A stretch of DNA of 64,000 nucleotides from Sporothrix humicola (Eukaryota; Ascomycota; Sordariomycetes; Ophiostomatales; Ophiostomataceae): contig WNYE01000117.1 in assembly GCA_021396245.1 (NCBI GenBank), forward strand, positions 38,121-102,120. The letters are read 5' to 3'. Positions 1-10,015 of the stretch are shown here, in pieces (within the stretch, counting starts at the first letter, position 1; every line of letters starts with the position of its first letter). The position numbers and the translations under genes were made by a program. Under the pieces are notes generated by a model. The model did no database searches, was not told the DNA's origin, and worked only from the letters and a program-made list of their open reading frames with translations.

Positions 1-243
1 TTCATTTGAATAGTCTTTTCTACTTCGGCTACACTTACATGTGTTCCAATGCCACACGCCGCCGAGATAGCTGCCGGCCTCGAAGAGGTGCGCCTTGAAG
101 CCTTGTTGGCGCAGTCGGTACAAGGAATAGCATCCGCCAAAACCGGCCCCGATGACGAGCACGTCTAGGTCGAGAGACGTGCTGGATGTGCCGTTCGTAC
201 CATTCGTGCCGTTGGGTGCACCGTTGCCGTTTGTTGACGACAT
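1..243 (-). CDS. Baeyer-Villiger / flavin-containing monooxygenase, 5' part only
   Basis: This is the N-terminal end of a FAD- and NADPH-dependent monooxygenase that continues past the left edge. The start codon is the ATG at 243 (minus strand). The exon runs to 39, where a GTAAGT donor opens an intron that leaves the window. After a low-complexity Asn/Gly/Thr leader of about 25 residues comes a Rossmann FAD fingerprint (VLVIGAGFGG), the acidic end of strand 2 (LFEAG) and the GGVWHWN block that in BVMOs precedes YPGARxD. The family inserts one oxygen next to a ketone to give an ester or lactone. A second BVMO lies at 25582-27207. Only 68 codons are visible, so BVMO versus another class B monooxygenase rests on the GGVWHWN block. 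Confidence 0.85.
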   Translation of the reverse strand, partial: MSSTNGNGAPNGTNGTNGTSSTSLDLDVLVIGAGFGGCYSLYRLRQQGFKAHLFEAGSYLGGVWHWNTCKCSRSRKDYSNE

Positions 244-1305
244 TGTGATTTGTGGCCGTCGTGATGTGTCTGTGTTGGTTGCTTGGTTGATTTTTGATTT
301 TTGATTTTGTGTTTTCTGTTTTTGTTCTTTATTTTTGTATTTCAAACGACTGTCGAACAGCGTCATGTATATGCTATTCTATCCTGATCATGAAAGCCTC
401 CCTCGATTAACGGCCGAAGCGCCGACAACCCCTCTTCACGACACATTATCGCGACTTAAATCAACTTTCCCAAGTCGACGTACATGGGGTTGCCCACACC
501 CTGCGGCTAGACATTGCCAAGTTGCGGCCATAAAGCCCACAAAGCGGAGTGCCTACTGGATGGATGCTAGGATAGCCGATCAACGAACCCCGACTTGCGA
601 CTTGGACCAAAATGAAAATGTGCTAAACCCACTGTTGGGGTCAACCTTCCCCGTCTTCCCCGTATGCTTTAGCTCGGAGTTCATACCCGAAGAGAGACAA
701 AGCCATACAATTCGGCCACGGCCCGAGGAATTCGTACCTAGATGCGTTTAGTTTGGATTTAATTGCAAACAGAGCAGCGCAGATAACACGAAAATTAGAG
801 TCGGTGCCAGCCGACGTCGCATGCGGCCTCAATTCAAACAGACCACAACTCACACAAGTGGCATCATTTCGTGGGTTTGTACCGGAGGTTGACCGTGTCT
901 AATATCTTGAATGAAAGGAAAAGAGAATAAGCCGTAAGAAGAGGCACATGTGACAATTCCGGCCCTCGTATTTCTTCAACGGCCGGCACTAATACTCCGC
1001 AAATGTACTCCGCAAGATATACTCCGCAAAACGCAGGATGCTGTGTAATGTAGTGTGTGATTCGGTGTTTACCGACCAACATGAATGAGGAGGACATGGC
1101 CAGACACCAGGCCTGTCATTGGACTGGAGAAAGAGAACTTGGAGACAGTCCAAAGACAGCTCGCGAGATAAAGGAAGGGGCGAAGAGGCGAACACGGAAA
1201 AGTAAACAAACAAACGAGGACACATCATACGATCTACGGTATCGTGGGCAGAAATTGACAGTCGACGCATCCAAAGCCAAGACACAATCAACGACACAGA
1301 CAATC
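244..1305. other. Intergenic region, shared upstream region of two divergent genes
   Basis: No convincing gene is seen between the divergent BVMO and short-chain dehydrogenase genes. The region holds three spaced copies of TACTCCGCAA (993-1029), listed separately. The open frames here have no recognisable protein features. Confidence 0.6.
993..1029 (+). promoter_or_regulatory. Three spaced copies of TACTCCGCAA
   Basis: Exact copies of TACTCCGCAA start at 993, 1006 and 1020, spaced 13-14 bp, about 280-310 bp upstream of the dehydrogenase start. The complementary CGGAGTA core recurs in other intergenic parts of the window (about 3100, 3770, 3920, 7750). A regulator site is possible, but CGGAGTA-type words are also common in fungal intergenic DNA. 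Confidence 0.35.
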
Positions 1306-2567
1306 ATGGCTGCACCAAAGCTGAACTTTCCCCAGGGAATGCTGGCAGGTATGACATCACAGTCGATATTCCGATATTGTTCCCTTTTCCAGACATCGCC
1401 ACTGACAAACAGGCCAAACGGCCATTATTACGGGCGCTGCACAGGGCATCGGTGCCGAGACGGCCCTCTTGTTCTCCCGCGAAGGATGCAAGGTCGTCAT
1501 TGCGGACATTGACGGCAAAAAGGCAGAGGCCACGGCCCAATCGATCATCGCGGACGGCGGCGCGGCGATTGCTGTCGGCGGCGATATCACAGACAACGAA
1601 AGCATCGCGAGCCTTGTCAAGCAGGCAGCCGAGTTCGGCGGCGGCAAAATTCACATTATCGTCAACAACGCCGGCTATGCCTGGGACTCCCCGATCAACG
1701 AAATCATCGACAAGCAGTGGGAGACGATCATCTCGTTGCACAACACGGCGCCCTTCAAGCTGATCCGCGAGGCCGCGCCGTATTTCATGGTCAAGGACGG
1801 CGAGCCGCGGTCGATTGTCAACATCTCGTCGACGTCGGGTGTCTATGGCAACGCGGGCCAGGCGAGCTACGCGCTGGCCAAGGCCGGCCTGATCGGGCTC
1901 ACAAAGACGGTCGCCCAGGAATGGGGCCCCGAGTACGGGGTCAGGTGCAACGCCGTGGCTTTCGGGGCGATCAAGACGCGTCTCACACAGGCACCCGAAG
2001 GCGAGTACGTCGTGCGGCCGGACGGCACGAAACACGCAGTCGGCTTTCACGGAGGATACGACGAGGAGGAAAAATGGGTCGGTGACATTCCGCTACGGCG
2101 CATCGGCACGCCGACGGATGCAGCACGGGCCGTGCTGGGTGTTGTGTCGCCACTGTTTTCGTACATGACAGGCCAGGTGAGCATGCGATCCCTTTTGAGA
2201 TCCGTTTTGGGACGATCCCCTCCTTTTTCGAGCAGGGAGCGGTTTACCCGGTTGCGACGCAACATCCATGCTGACGACTGCTTTCTTTTCTTTTCGTTTC
2301 TGTCCCACTTCCCCTCAACAGACAATAATGGTAAGAGCCCCCGCGTTGTGCGCTGTGCGTTGTCAACTTGTGGACGATTCACTGTGCCAATTGCATATTA
2401 TTTGCATTTGCATGGCGATTGCATGGCGATTGCAGGTCGACCGCATGTCAATTGCATGTCAATTGCATGAGCTGATCTCGTTTTGTATCTGCTTTTGGAT
2501 CTCGTTTATTTCTATTAATAATGGCTAATGGCATGTGCAGGTTTCTGGCGGTCGCGGCGGCATGTAG
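1306..2567 (+). CDS. Short-chain dehydrogenase/reductase (classical SDR) with a 9-nt micro-exon
   Basis: This is an NAD(P)-dependent alcohol/ketone oxidoreductase of 280 residues. Exons are 1306-1348, 1413-2176, 2322-2330 and 2541-2567. The cofactor loop TGAAQGIG (residues 21-28), NNAG, the serine in SIVNISSTSG and the YxxxK catalytic pair (YALAK) are all present. The third exon is only ACAATAATG, flanked by CAG and GTAAGA. It supplies Thr-Ile-Met and turns the C-terminus into TGQTIMVSGGRGGM, the usual SDR last-strand pattern. Skipping it stays in frame but shortens that strand. The substrate cannot be read. Beside a BVMO, an ALDH and hydrolases, oxidation of a cyclic alcohol to a ketone is plausible. 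The start at 1306 gives a full N-terminus ahead of the glycine loop. Confidence 0.88.
2409..2464. repeat. Paired 11-bp direct repeats inside the last SDR intron
   Basis: TGCATGGCGAT occurs twice in tandem (2409-2430) and GCATGTCAATT twice in tandem (2443-2464). Both pairs are inside the 210-bp third intron of the SDR gene, which is long for this window. They look like a small local duplication; no function is apparent. Confidence 0.6.
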
Positions 2568-4122
2568 CGCCCAAAAGAGGACTGAAAATGACAAGAGAAA
2601 GGAGAGGCACATGCAGAACATGTCGCTTGACATCTCGTTGCTCTTCGTTGCATTTCAATCGACAAAAGAGGAAGACACAGGGAAGCGTCCAGAACACGGA
2701 ATCAAACGCAATTTTGGACGAGAAAAGCCGGAATACCCGGTTGAGCCAGTTCTCAGCCAAAAGGCTCAAAATGCTCCAGTGCTGTGCATTACGCAGCCAG
2801 GTGGTAATATTGTTTCTGCAGGCCAATTCTTGGTAGATTGCAACGTCGACAGGCGCGTGGAAAGCAAGGTGACAAAAGACAGCAAAGGGGACAGGCATTT
2901 CAGGCTTTTTTCGGCATGGTAAAAAAAGACAATTACCACCTCATGGTACCCAATCGCATCTCGTCGCGTCGGTGTGTCTGCCTTTTTGAGCAGAGGTTTT
3001 AACTGAGCTATTAACCCGTTTCCAACACAAGTTGCGCGCGTCCATATGCAAGAAGCATTTCGCTTGTCTTTAGAGCATCTTGCCGACCAAAATACGACGT
3101 ACGGAGTACGGAGGTACTTGTTCTTGACTTTGCTTGATCAGTCCAGCCGCCCACCGTGCTCCATTGTGTTCCATTTTGCCCCATTGTTCCCCGTTGCCCC
3201 CCATTATACCCCTGTCGCATTCGGTCTGTTGACTGCTTTTGTCACTTTTTGTCGCTTTTTGGCCTTCTCGAAGAATGGTTCGCATGGTCTTTGCATGGTC
3301 TTTGCATGCACCTGCAGCCAAACATGTCCACTTTTTTCCCTTTTTCTTTTCGAGTACGACGTACGACAAGACTCGTTCTCGCTTTGGAGCTCTTCCCTAT
3401 CATCGGCTGCTATTGTCGCCTTCTCGTCGCCATTTGTACTCCCATGTCACGGAGCAAATCCGCCATTCACCTGAAAAAAAGAGCAAACTCTGAACAACCA
3501 CACCGGTAACGGGACGGCAGGGATATTGGCCCAATACTCTCCAATACGCACAAGTAACCCCCCAACCCACCCAAAGACTCCTCAACCCCCTCAATATCGA
3601 TGCAAGGCACGCATGGTGCATTTGGCGGTACCACGAAAATGGGGAATATGGGCCCCGCCATTGTTATTTATACGACATTAGAAGGACAGGAAGGGCAGGA
3701 AGGGTAAGATGCAACAATATAGACCATGCCAGATACTCCCCAATTCTCCCCAATACGCCCAAATACACGGAGTAGATACAGGCTATACGGAGCAGCGGCC
3801 AGGACAAGAACGACAAGGCCAGGTAGCGTGGCCCGTTCGGGTTGAAGGAGGCGAGAGTGCGTCGTACGTATTCCGTATGACACGATGTAAATGTGCCTTT
3901 TCTATATTTGCTTTTTCCTACGACGTACTCCGTACTCCGCACAATATAATTGTCCACACATGCGACGAACGGTTCCTTATGTTTATGTATATATTGCCTC
4001 CCGCCACGACGGTTCCAGTGCAAAGTCTATTATGATTTTCCTCACTTGAATTATTGTCCGTCCCATTGCTTGACATTGCCATCTTCCTCACAATACTTTT
4101 GTCAAGTCCAATTCCCTCCACA
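2568..4122. other. Intergenic region with CGGAGTAC words and low-complexity repeats
   Basis: No gene is supported. The stretch contains CGTACGGAGTACGG near 3098, TACTCCGTACTCCGC near 3922 and a degenerate 10-bp pyrimidine-rich repeat at 3159-3215. There are also short AATACGC/CCCCAA words at 3530-3570 and 3725-3760. Part of it must be the carboxylesterase promoter. Confidence 0.6.
3159..3215 (+). repeat. Degenerate 10-bp tandem repeat (CCATTGTT-like)
   Basis: Five to six imperfect units of roughly ten bases, each carrying CCATT or CCGTT followed by pyrimidines, run in tandem. Units differ at several positions, so this is an old or slippage-derived array in non-coding DNA. Confidence 0.5.
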
Positions 4123-5985
4123 ATGGCGCGTAGCACGTTTGCTGCCGTGGCTGTTGCCCTGGCCGGCCTTGCCCGTCTTTCGACAGCCGCACCGGCATCT
4201 TCACCCGACACACTCAGTTCTCTCGGCTTGACGGCGTTCCCGTCGCCGCCAGCACAGGGCAGCGACGCGCTCACGGTCAACCTGGGCTACGGCGTCTACC
4301 AGGGCACGCACAACGCGACAACCAACCTCAACGAGTGGCGAGGCATTGGCTTTGCGGCGCCGCCCGTCGGCAAACTGCGCTGGCAGGCGCCGCGCGTGCC
4401 CAAGACAAACACGACGGTCGTGCACGCCGACACGTTCGGGCCGACCTGTCCGTACTCGCCGCCGTCGGTGCCAGGAACGCCGTTCACGCCAGGCAACGAG
4501 GACTGCTTGTACCTGAACGTGTACGCGCCCGCATCCAAAAAGGCGGCAGCCGCCGATGCCGATGCAAGCACGGCAGACAAAAAGCCGGCGGCCAAGCTGC
4601 CCGTGCTTGTCTACATCCACGGCGGTGGCTATGGCTGCGGCGACGGCCGCTATGACATGAGCGGGCTGATCAACGACAACAACAACGAGATTGTCGCCGT
4701 GACGATCCAGTACCGCCTGGGCGCGTTCGGCTGGCTGTCGTCGGCCGATGTGCACAAGAACGGCGTCGTCAATGCCGGTCTGCTCGACCAGGTGCAGGCG
4801 CTGCAGTGGATCCAGAACTACATTAGCCTGTTCGGCGGCGACCCGGACCGCGTCACGATCTCGGGCGAGTCGGCCGGCGCCGGATCGGTCATGTACCACG
4901 CGCTGGGCTTTGGCGGCAACTCGCCCGTCTCGCTGTTCCGCAACGGCATTGCTGCCTCGCCGTACCTGGTGCCGCAGTACAACTACGACGCCGCCGTGCC
5001 AACGCAGCGCTACCACGACTTCGCCACGGCGGCCGGCTGCGGTTCTGCCACCAACATCTTTGCCTGTCTCGTGGCTGCCGACACGTGGGCGCTGCAGTAT
5101 GCCAGCTCCAATGTTTCGGTCCAGCAGACCGCCTACGCCATCTGGCCGTTTGTGCCCGTGACGGACGGCGTCTATGTGCGCCAGCGCCCGAGCGTCCAGC
5201 TTGCGTCGGGGAGTGTCAACGGCGTGAACCTGCTGGTGGGCAACAACGCTGACGAGGGTGCGCTTTTCGTGCCCGGCGGCATCTCGACCGACGCCCAGCT
5301 GGTGTCCTGGATCCACTCGGCCTTCCCTGGCCTTTCGGACGCCAACGTGACTGCCCTCATTGCTGCCTACCCGGGCACACCGGGCTACAACTCGAGCAAC
5401 GGGCTGCTCTTTGAGACAAACGGTATTTCTGCGCCGACAGCCAACGATGTCTCCCAGGCCGGCGCCGGTATTCAGCAGCGCGCCTACAACATGTACGCCG
5501 AGGCCACCTTTGTCTGCCCGGCTTACTGGCTGGCCGGTGCCTTTACACCCGCCAACCACAAGAAGACCGCCTTCCAGTACCAGTACTCGGTCCCCTTTGC
5601 CTTCCACGGCAGTGATCTCGCCGCCTACCTGGGCCCCGCCACTGCCAACCAGGGCCCCAACTTTGTCGTCGCCTTCCGCCAGCTCTGGGGCGGTTTAGCC
5701 GTGCGCGACGACCCGTCCATCATCACGACGCCCAACCGCGTCAACTCGGGCCTCTCTCACTTTGACTTCCCGTCGTGGACGTCCTCAAGCCACTCGATCG
5801 TCAACCTCAACCAGACCGGCGGCGTGCCCGTCGAGGTGCCCGAGTTCTGGGGCGGCCTGTCCCTGCAGTACAACGACCCCGGCCTGCAGAACCACTTCAC
5901 CGTGGCCAACGCTGCCACTTGGGAGGGCGGCCGTGCCCAGCGCTGCGCTTTCTGGAAGTCCGTCGCTGATTATTTGCCGCAGTGA
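4123..5985 (+). CDS. Secreted type-B carboxylesterase/lipase
   Basis: This single-exon protein of 620 residues is a serine esterase of the alpha/beta-hydrolase fold (carboxylesterase/cholinesterase family). The ATG at 4123 has a good context (CACAATGGC) and opens a signal peptide ending near LSTAAPA, so secretion is likely. EDCLYLNVYAP and HGGGYG (oxyanion hole) precede the nucleophile Ser250 in GESAGAG. The acid is Glu378 (ADEGALF) and the base His495 (AFHGSDL), a complete triad. Several Asn-X-Ser/Thr sites fit a glycosylated extracellular protein. Length is normal for the family. It could open lactones or esters outside the cell, but the family has broad substrates and the product cannot be named more precisely. 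Confidence 0.93.
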   Translation: MARSTFAAVAVALAGLARLSTAAPASSPDTLSSLGLTAFPSPPAQGSDALTVNLGYGVYQGTHNATTNLNEWRGIGFAAPPVGKLRWQAPRVPKTNTTVVHADTFGPTCPYSPPSVPGTPFTPGNEDCLYLNVYAPASKKAAAADADASTADKKPAAKLPVLVYIHGGGYGCGDGRYDMSGLINDNNNEIVAVTIQYRLGAFGWLSSADVHKNGVVNAGLLDQVQALQWIQNYISLFGGDPDRVTISGESAGAGSVMYHALGFGGNSPVSLFRNGIAASPYLVPQYNYDAAVPTQRYHDFATAAGCGSATNIFACLVAADTWALQYASSNVSVQQTAYAIWPFVPVTDGVYVRQRPSVQLASGSVNGVNLLVGNNADEGALFVPGGISTDAQLVSWIHSAFPGLSDANVTALIAAYPGTPGYNSSNGLLFETNGISAPTANDVSQAGAGIQQRAYNMYAEATFVCPAYWLAGAFTPANHKKTAFQYQYSVPFAFHGSDLAAYLGPATANQGPNFVVAFRQLWGGLAVRDDPSIITTPNRVNSGLSHFDFPSWTSSSHSIVNLNQTGGVPVEVPEFWGGLSLQYNDPGLQNHFTVANAATWEGGRAQRCAFWKSVADYLPQ

Positions 5986-6353
5986 GGGTGGAGAGGGGGC
6001 GTATTCTTGAGATGAAGAGGATTTAGATGCCGGCGTATCGGTGTACGGCAGGGAGCTATAATTATGTCATCAGTGTAAATACAAAACAATGATATTCGAG
6101 TTCAAATAAGAAATGCATGACGAATATACCGCTGTTGTTGGTGTTGCTGTTGTTGTGTGCTGTTTTTGCCAGAGGGCCATTCCACTTGGAGAAGGAGCTC
6201 GGTGTCGCCCAGGGAAAGAGCGCGGGTGCGGCCCGGTCCGCCAAATGCTATTACAATGTCTGCAAATACGCCTTTGCTAGATGTAATAATCTCTGTAATA
6301 ATTCTCTGTCTCTTCTATGTACACATTATGAAAGGAGACTGATGCCTCGTCGA
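5986..6353. other. Convergent 3' region
   Basis: The stretch lies between the stop codons of the esterase (+) and the alcohol dehydrogenase (-). It should hold both 3' UTRs. No gene or clear terminator structure is seen. Confidence 0.6.
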
Positions 6354-7418
6354 CTACTTAACCAGCACAACACGGCCGGTCACCTTTCCTTTGCGGAGCA
6401 GGTCCATGGCCTCGTTGACAGAGTCCCACGGCATCTTTTGAACCGGCACTGGGCTGAGCTTGTTCTGCTTGGCAAGCTCAACCAGTCTCTGCAGCTGTTC
6501 CAGGTTACCGGTGATATTCGAGTAGATGGTTAGGCCCTTGAAGATGTTGGCCACGAGCGAGAGCTCCAGAGAGCCGCCCATCACGCCGACCTGCACCCAC
6601 TTGGCGCCCTTGGCCACAAGACCGTTGACCATAGTGGCCGTGGCAGAGCTGTTGACAAAATCGACAACGGCAATCAGCAGACCACCGGTCGCTTCGAGGA
6701 TGGCCTTGGCCGGCTCGGGGCCAGATGTGTTGACAGTCTGGGTGGCGCCTGCTACCTTGGCGGCGGCGAGCTTGTCGTCACTAATGTCCGCAACGACAAT
6801 GTTCTCGTGCCCGTAAGATTTGAGGACGGAAATGGCCGACAGACCCAGGCCACCGGCGCCAATCAGCAGGACCGGCTCCTTTGGTGGCAGCGGCATGACC
6901 TTCTCGATCGATCCAAGAGTCGTGATGCCAGAGCAGCCGTATGTGCATGCCACGGCAGGGTCCAGATCGCCCAGATCAACCAGGTATTTTGCGTCAGGCA
7001 CAACAACATACTCGGCAAACCCGCCATTCTGCAGAGTGCCTAGGCCGCGCTGGCTGGCACACAAATTGTCTTCTTCCTGGCCGCATCGTGTGCACGCGCC
7101 GCAGCCCAGCCACGGGTACACAATCTGCTTCGATCCAATCGTGAGAGAAGGGGCGTCCGGTCCGGTGGCCGCCACCTCGCCCAGAATCTCGTGGCCCAGT
7201 GCCACTGGCAGCTTGATGCCGCGGTCCTTGACCTGGAAGATCTTGCCGCCGCCCATGTCGTAGAAGCCCTCGGCCGTGTGCAGGTCCGAGTGGCAGACGC
7301 CCGCGTGGGTGACTTTGATGAGAACTTCAGCACCCTTGATGGACGGGATCGGTTGTTGGATCTTCTGTAACGGCTTGTCCCATTCTACCAGCGCCCATAC
7401 GTCCATGATGCCGGACAT
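6354..7418 (-). CDS. Zinc-dependent alcohol dehydrogenase (MDR superfamily)
   Basis: This 354-residue single-exon protein has the full zinc ADH pattern. The catalytic zinc ligand Cys42 is in HAGVCHSD and GHE is in LPVALGHEILGE. Four closely spaced cysteines (CGACTRCGQEEDNLC) form the structural zinc lobe. The Rossmann fingerprint is GAGGLGLSA, followed by an acidic strand end (VVADIS) that suggests NAD(H) rather than NADP(H). It interconverts an alcohol and an aldehyde or ketone in the cytosol. The next gene to the right, transcribed divergently, is an aldehyde dehydrogenase, so the pair could take an alcohol to an acid. The first ATG is used; a second at codon 5 is also possible. Confidence 0.93.
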   Translation of the reverse strand: MSGIMDVWALVEWDKPLQKIQQPIPSIKGAEVLIKVTHAGVCHSDLHTAEGFYDMGGGKIFQVKDRGIKLPVALGHEILGEVAATGPDAPSLTIGSKQIVYPWLGCGACTRCGQEEDNLCASQRGLGTLQNGGFAEYVVVPDAKYLVDLGDLDPAVACTYGCSGITTLGSIEKVMPLPPKEPVLLIGAGGLGLSAISVLKSYGHENIVVADISDDKLAAAKVAGATQTVNTSGPEPAKAILEATGGLLIAVVDFVNSSATATMVNGLVAKGAKWVQVGVMGGSLELSLVANIFKGLTIYSNITGNLEQLQRLVELAKQNKLSPVPVQKMPWDSVNEAMDLLRKGKVTGRVVLVK

Positions 7419-8374
7419 TATTCTGAGTTGGGATTGATCTGAGAAGGTGTACGAAGCGTCAGGGTGGTCAGTCGAAAAGGGTGTCGGCGTCTTTGAATTG
7501 TCTTGTGCTATCGTGGGCTGTATGTCGACTCTGGTTTCTGCCGTAATCTATGGCTAGCCAAGCTTAGTTGTAATCGGCCAGGTTGCTTTTATTTAGTTTA
7601 CACAATGACGCCGGGGATGCATCTTCCGGAATGTTTTCTGGCCGTTTCTCTCTTCTATTTCTTTCCTTCTTTATTTTCGTCTCCTGTCTCTTCCATCCTG
7701 CTTCCCCGCGAGGATTTCCCCTCTTCCCACGGCTACTCTAGCTTCACATCGTAACGGAGTACACTTGCGTGCATCTGCGAGCAAGTCGGCATTCTGGACC
7801 TTCGGCATTGGCCGACTTACATTTGTGAGGTCAGTGTCACTTGAGGGGAAATGCGGGGGCTACTAGTTGATGTCAAACAAATTCACGTCAAACAAATGTC
7901 ATGTTCTGAGGCCAGCGGAGTTGATTTCCGGCGTGCGGAGACAGGCCTTGCGCCAGTGTTCATTGCACATTGCACTAACACCACAGCTTCGAACCCTTTT
8001 TTGGATTCTCTCTCCGCGGCATCGGTGTAAGTCGAAGTGGACCGGCGACGACCGGGCTGAATGCCGCTAACACCACAATCGGCTCCAGAAGCAGGATAAC
8101 CGTTATCCAGGATGCATATTGGTGCAATTGACAATGAAAACAATATCGATAATAAACTAGAAAAAAAGGGATGGAGGCAAAAGAAACTGCATCGCAACCC
8201 GGTCTTCGATAATCAATGATTGCCTGTTGTATCCATGCACAAAAAGAAAACATAAGAAAACACTATAAATAAAAACCAACACAAAACTAACAACGCACAG
8301 AGACTACAACACGTCCAACAGTTCCTATCCTACTACAGTTAGTACCATTTTAGACATACCCTCCCAAAGACACC
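7419..8374. other. Divergent promoter region between ADH and ALDH
   Basis: No gene is supported here. The stretch separates the divergent starts of the alcohol and aldehyde dehydrogenases and so may co-regulate them. It contains one CGGAGTAC word near 7755 and a TATA-like box close to the ALDH start. Confidence 0.6.
8264..8270 (+). promoter_or_regulatory. TATA-like box upstream of the ALDH gene
   Basis: TATAAAT lies 105 bp before the ALDH start codon and is followed by an A/C-rich leader. The position fits a core promoter, but many fungal promoters lack a TATA box and the region is AT-rich, so chance cannot be excluded. Confidence 0.4.
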
Positions 8375-9902
8375 ATGGCGGCGCCCAAGGCTCTCGATCC
8401 GCGTGATTTCACCAAGCTGTACCTCAACGGCGAGTACGTGGCGGCCAAGAGCACAGAGACGTACAGCCTCAACAATCCCAAGGACAACTCGGTGGCCGTC
8501 GAAAACATCCCTATTGCAGGCGCAGAGGACATTGACGCAGCAGTTGCCCATGCGGAAGCTGCCTTCCATGGCCCATGGAGCCAGTTCACGGCCATCCAGC
8601 GGACTGAGTGCTTCATCAAGCTGGCGTCGCTGCTGGACGAAGAGCTGATGCCCATTCTCGCGCTCGACTCGCTTACGTCGGGCATTCCGCTGTCGCTGGC
8701 ACCCACGCGCGAGAAGACATACATCCGCAACTGTGTGATCTACTACGCTGGCTGGACAGACAAGCAGAAGGGCGACTACTTTCCGGCCGATGATGGTAAG
8801 CACTCTAATTCTTTCTTTAACATTTCACATCTCTAACCTATAACACACAGGCTTCGTCAAGCTGGTGAGACATGAGCCTCTTGGTGTCTGTGCGGCTGTC
8901 AACCCGTACAACTCGCCCGTTGCCTGTCTGTTTCTCAAGGCCATGCCGGCTCTGGCGACGGGCAACGTGATGATTGTCAAGCCCAGCGAAAAGACGCCTC
9001 TTGGGTCGGTGGCCATTGCATCGCTCTTTGCCAAGGCCGGCTTTCCTCCAGGCGTGCTCCAGGTTGTTACAGGGCCGGGATCGACTGGCGCACTGTTGGC
9101 AGAGCATATGAGGATCCGGAAGATCAGCTTCACGGGTTCCGTGGCCACGGGTAAGCGAATTCAGACGGCTGCCGCCAACAGCAACTTGAAGAGAGTCACG
9201 CTCGAGCTCGGCGGCAAGAGTCCAGCTGTTATTTTTGACGACGCCAACCTCGAAAACGCCGTCAACTGGACCGTCAACGGTATTTTGGCCCGCAGCGGCC
9301 AGCTTTGCGTTGCGGCCAGCAGAATTTATGTGCAAAGAGGCATCGCCGGCGCCTTCATCGAAGCCTACAAGAAGCGCATGACCGACGCCGTCAACGACAT
9401 TGGCGACCCGCAGGACATGAACACCAAGTACGGCCCGATTGTCGACGAGGGCCAGCTGCAGCGGATCAAGGGCATGGTCGATCGTGCACGGGCGGATGCC
9501 GAGCTTGTAGTCGGCGGCGACGTGCTTCCCGGGACAAAGGGAAACTACATGCAGCCGACCGTCTTCCTCAACCCCAAAGACGACTCGCAGATCTACCGTA
9601 ACGAGGTGTTTGGTCCCGTCAGCATCATCAAGACGTTTGACACTGAAGAGGAGGTGCTCAAGGCAGCCAACGACACGGAATACGGGCTCATGGCCGGTGT
9701 TTTTACAAAGGATATCACGCGCGCCTTGCGGCTGTCTTCGGCCATTGAGTCTGGCGTCGTTGGCATTAACTGTGTCAGTATTCAGTCGCTTCAAGCTCCA
9801 TTTGGTGGAAAGAAGCAGTCGGGCATTGGGCGGGAGTTTGGCGAGTATGCGTTGCGTCTGTTCACAGAGCCAAAGACGGTGTTGATCAACATGGCCGCTT
9901 GA
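8375..9902 (+). CDS. NAD(P)-dependent aldehyde dehydrogenase
   Basis: This 490-residue enzyme oxidises an aldehyde to a carboxylic acid. Exon 1 is 8375-8795 and exon 2 is 8851-9902. The 55-bp intron has a GTAAGC donor, a CTAAC branch site and a CAG acceptor, splitting the codon for Gly in DDGFVKLV. The cofactor region (FTGSVATG), the general base Glu in LELGGKSP and the nucleophile Cys in SGQLCVAASR are all present, as is the C-terminal PFGGKKQSGIGRE block. Length is standard for the class. The divergent alcohol dehydrogenase at 6354-7418 and the convergent hydrolase at 10016-11044 fit a route from alcohol through aldehyde to acid. Confidence 0.95.
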
Positions 9903-10015
9903 AGGGTGAGCATGACTTTAAAAACAGATAGACTTCAATACATGGCAGAAAATCAAACAAACCAGAACAAAACGTTCATATATGCATGTAAACATTGTTA
10001 TTGATAACCTATCAC

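Noticed and set aside
335..751. 138-codon frame between the left BVMO and the SDR
   Set aside because: No domain or composition typical of a protein, and it lies in a divergent promoter region.
4201..5607. 468-codon open frame antisense to the carboxylesterase
   Set aside because: It is the mirror of a GC-rich coding region, is Arg/Val/Gly-rich with no domain, and overlaps a complete esterase.
8838..9794. 318-codon frame antisense to the aldehyde dehydrogenase
   Set aside because: No recognisable motifs; explained by codon bias of the ALDH on the other strand.
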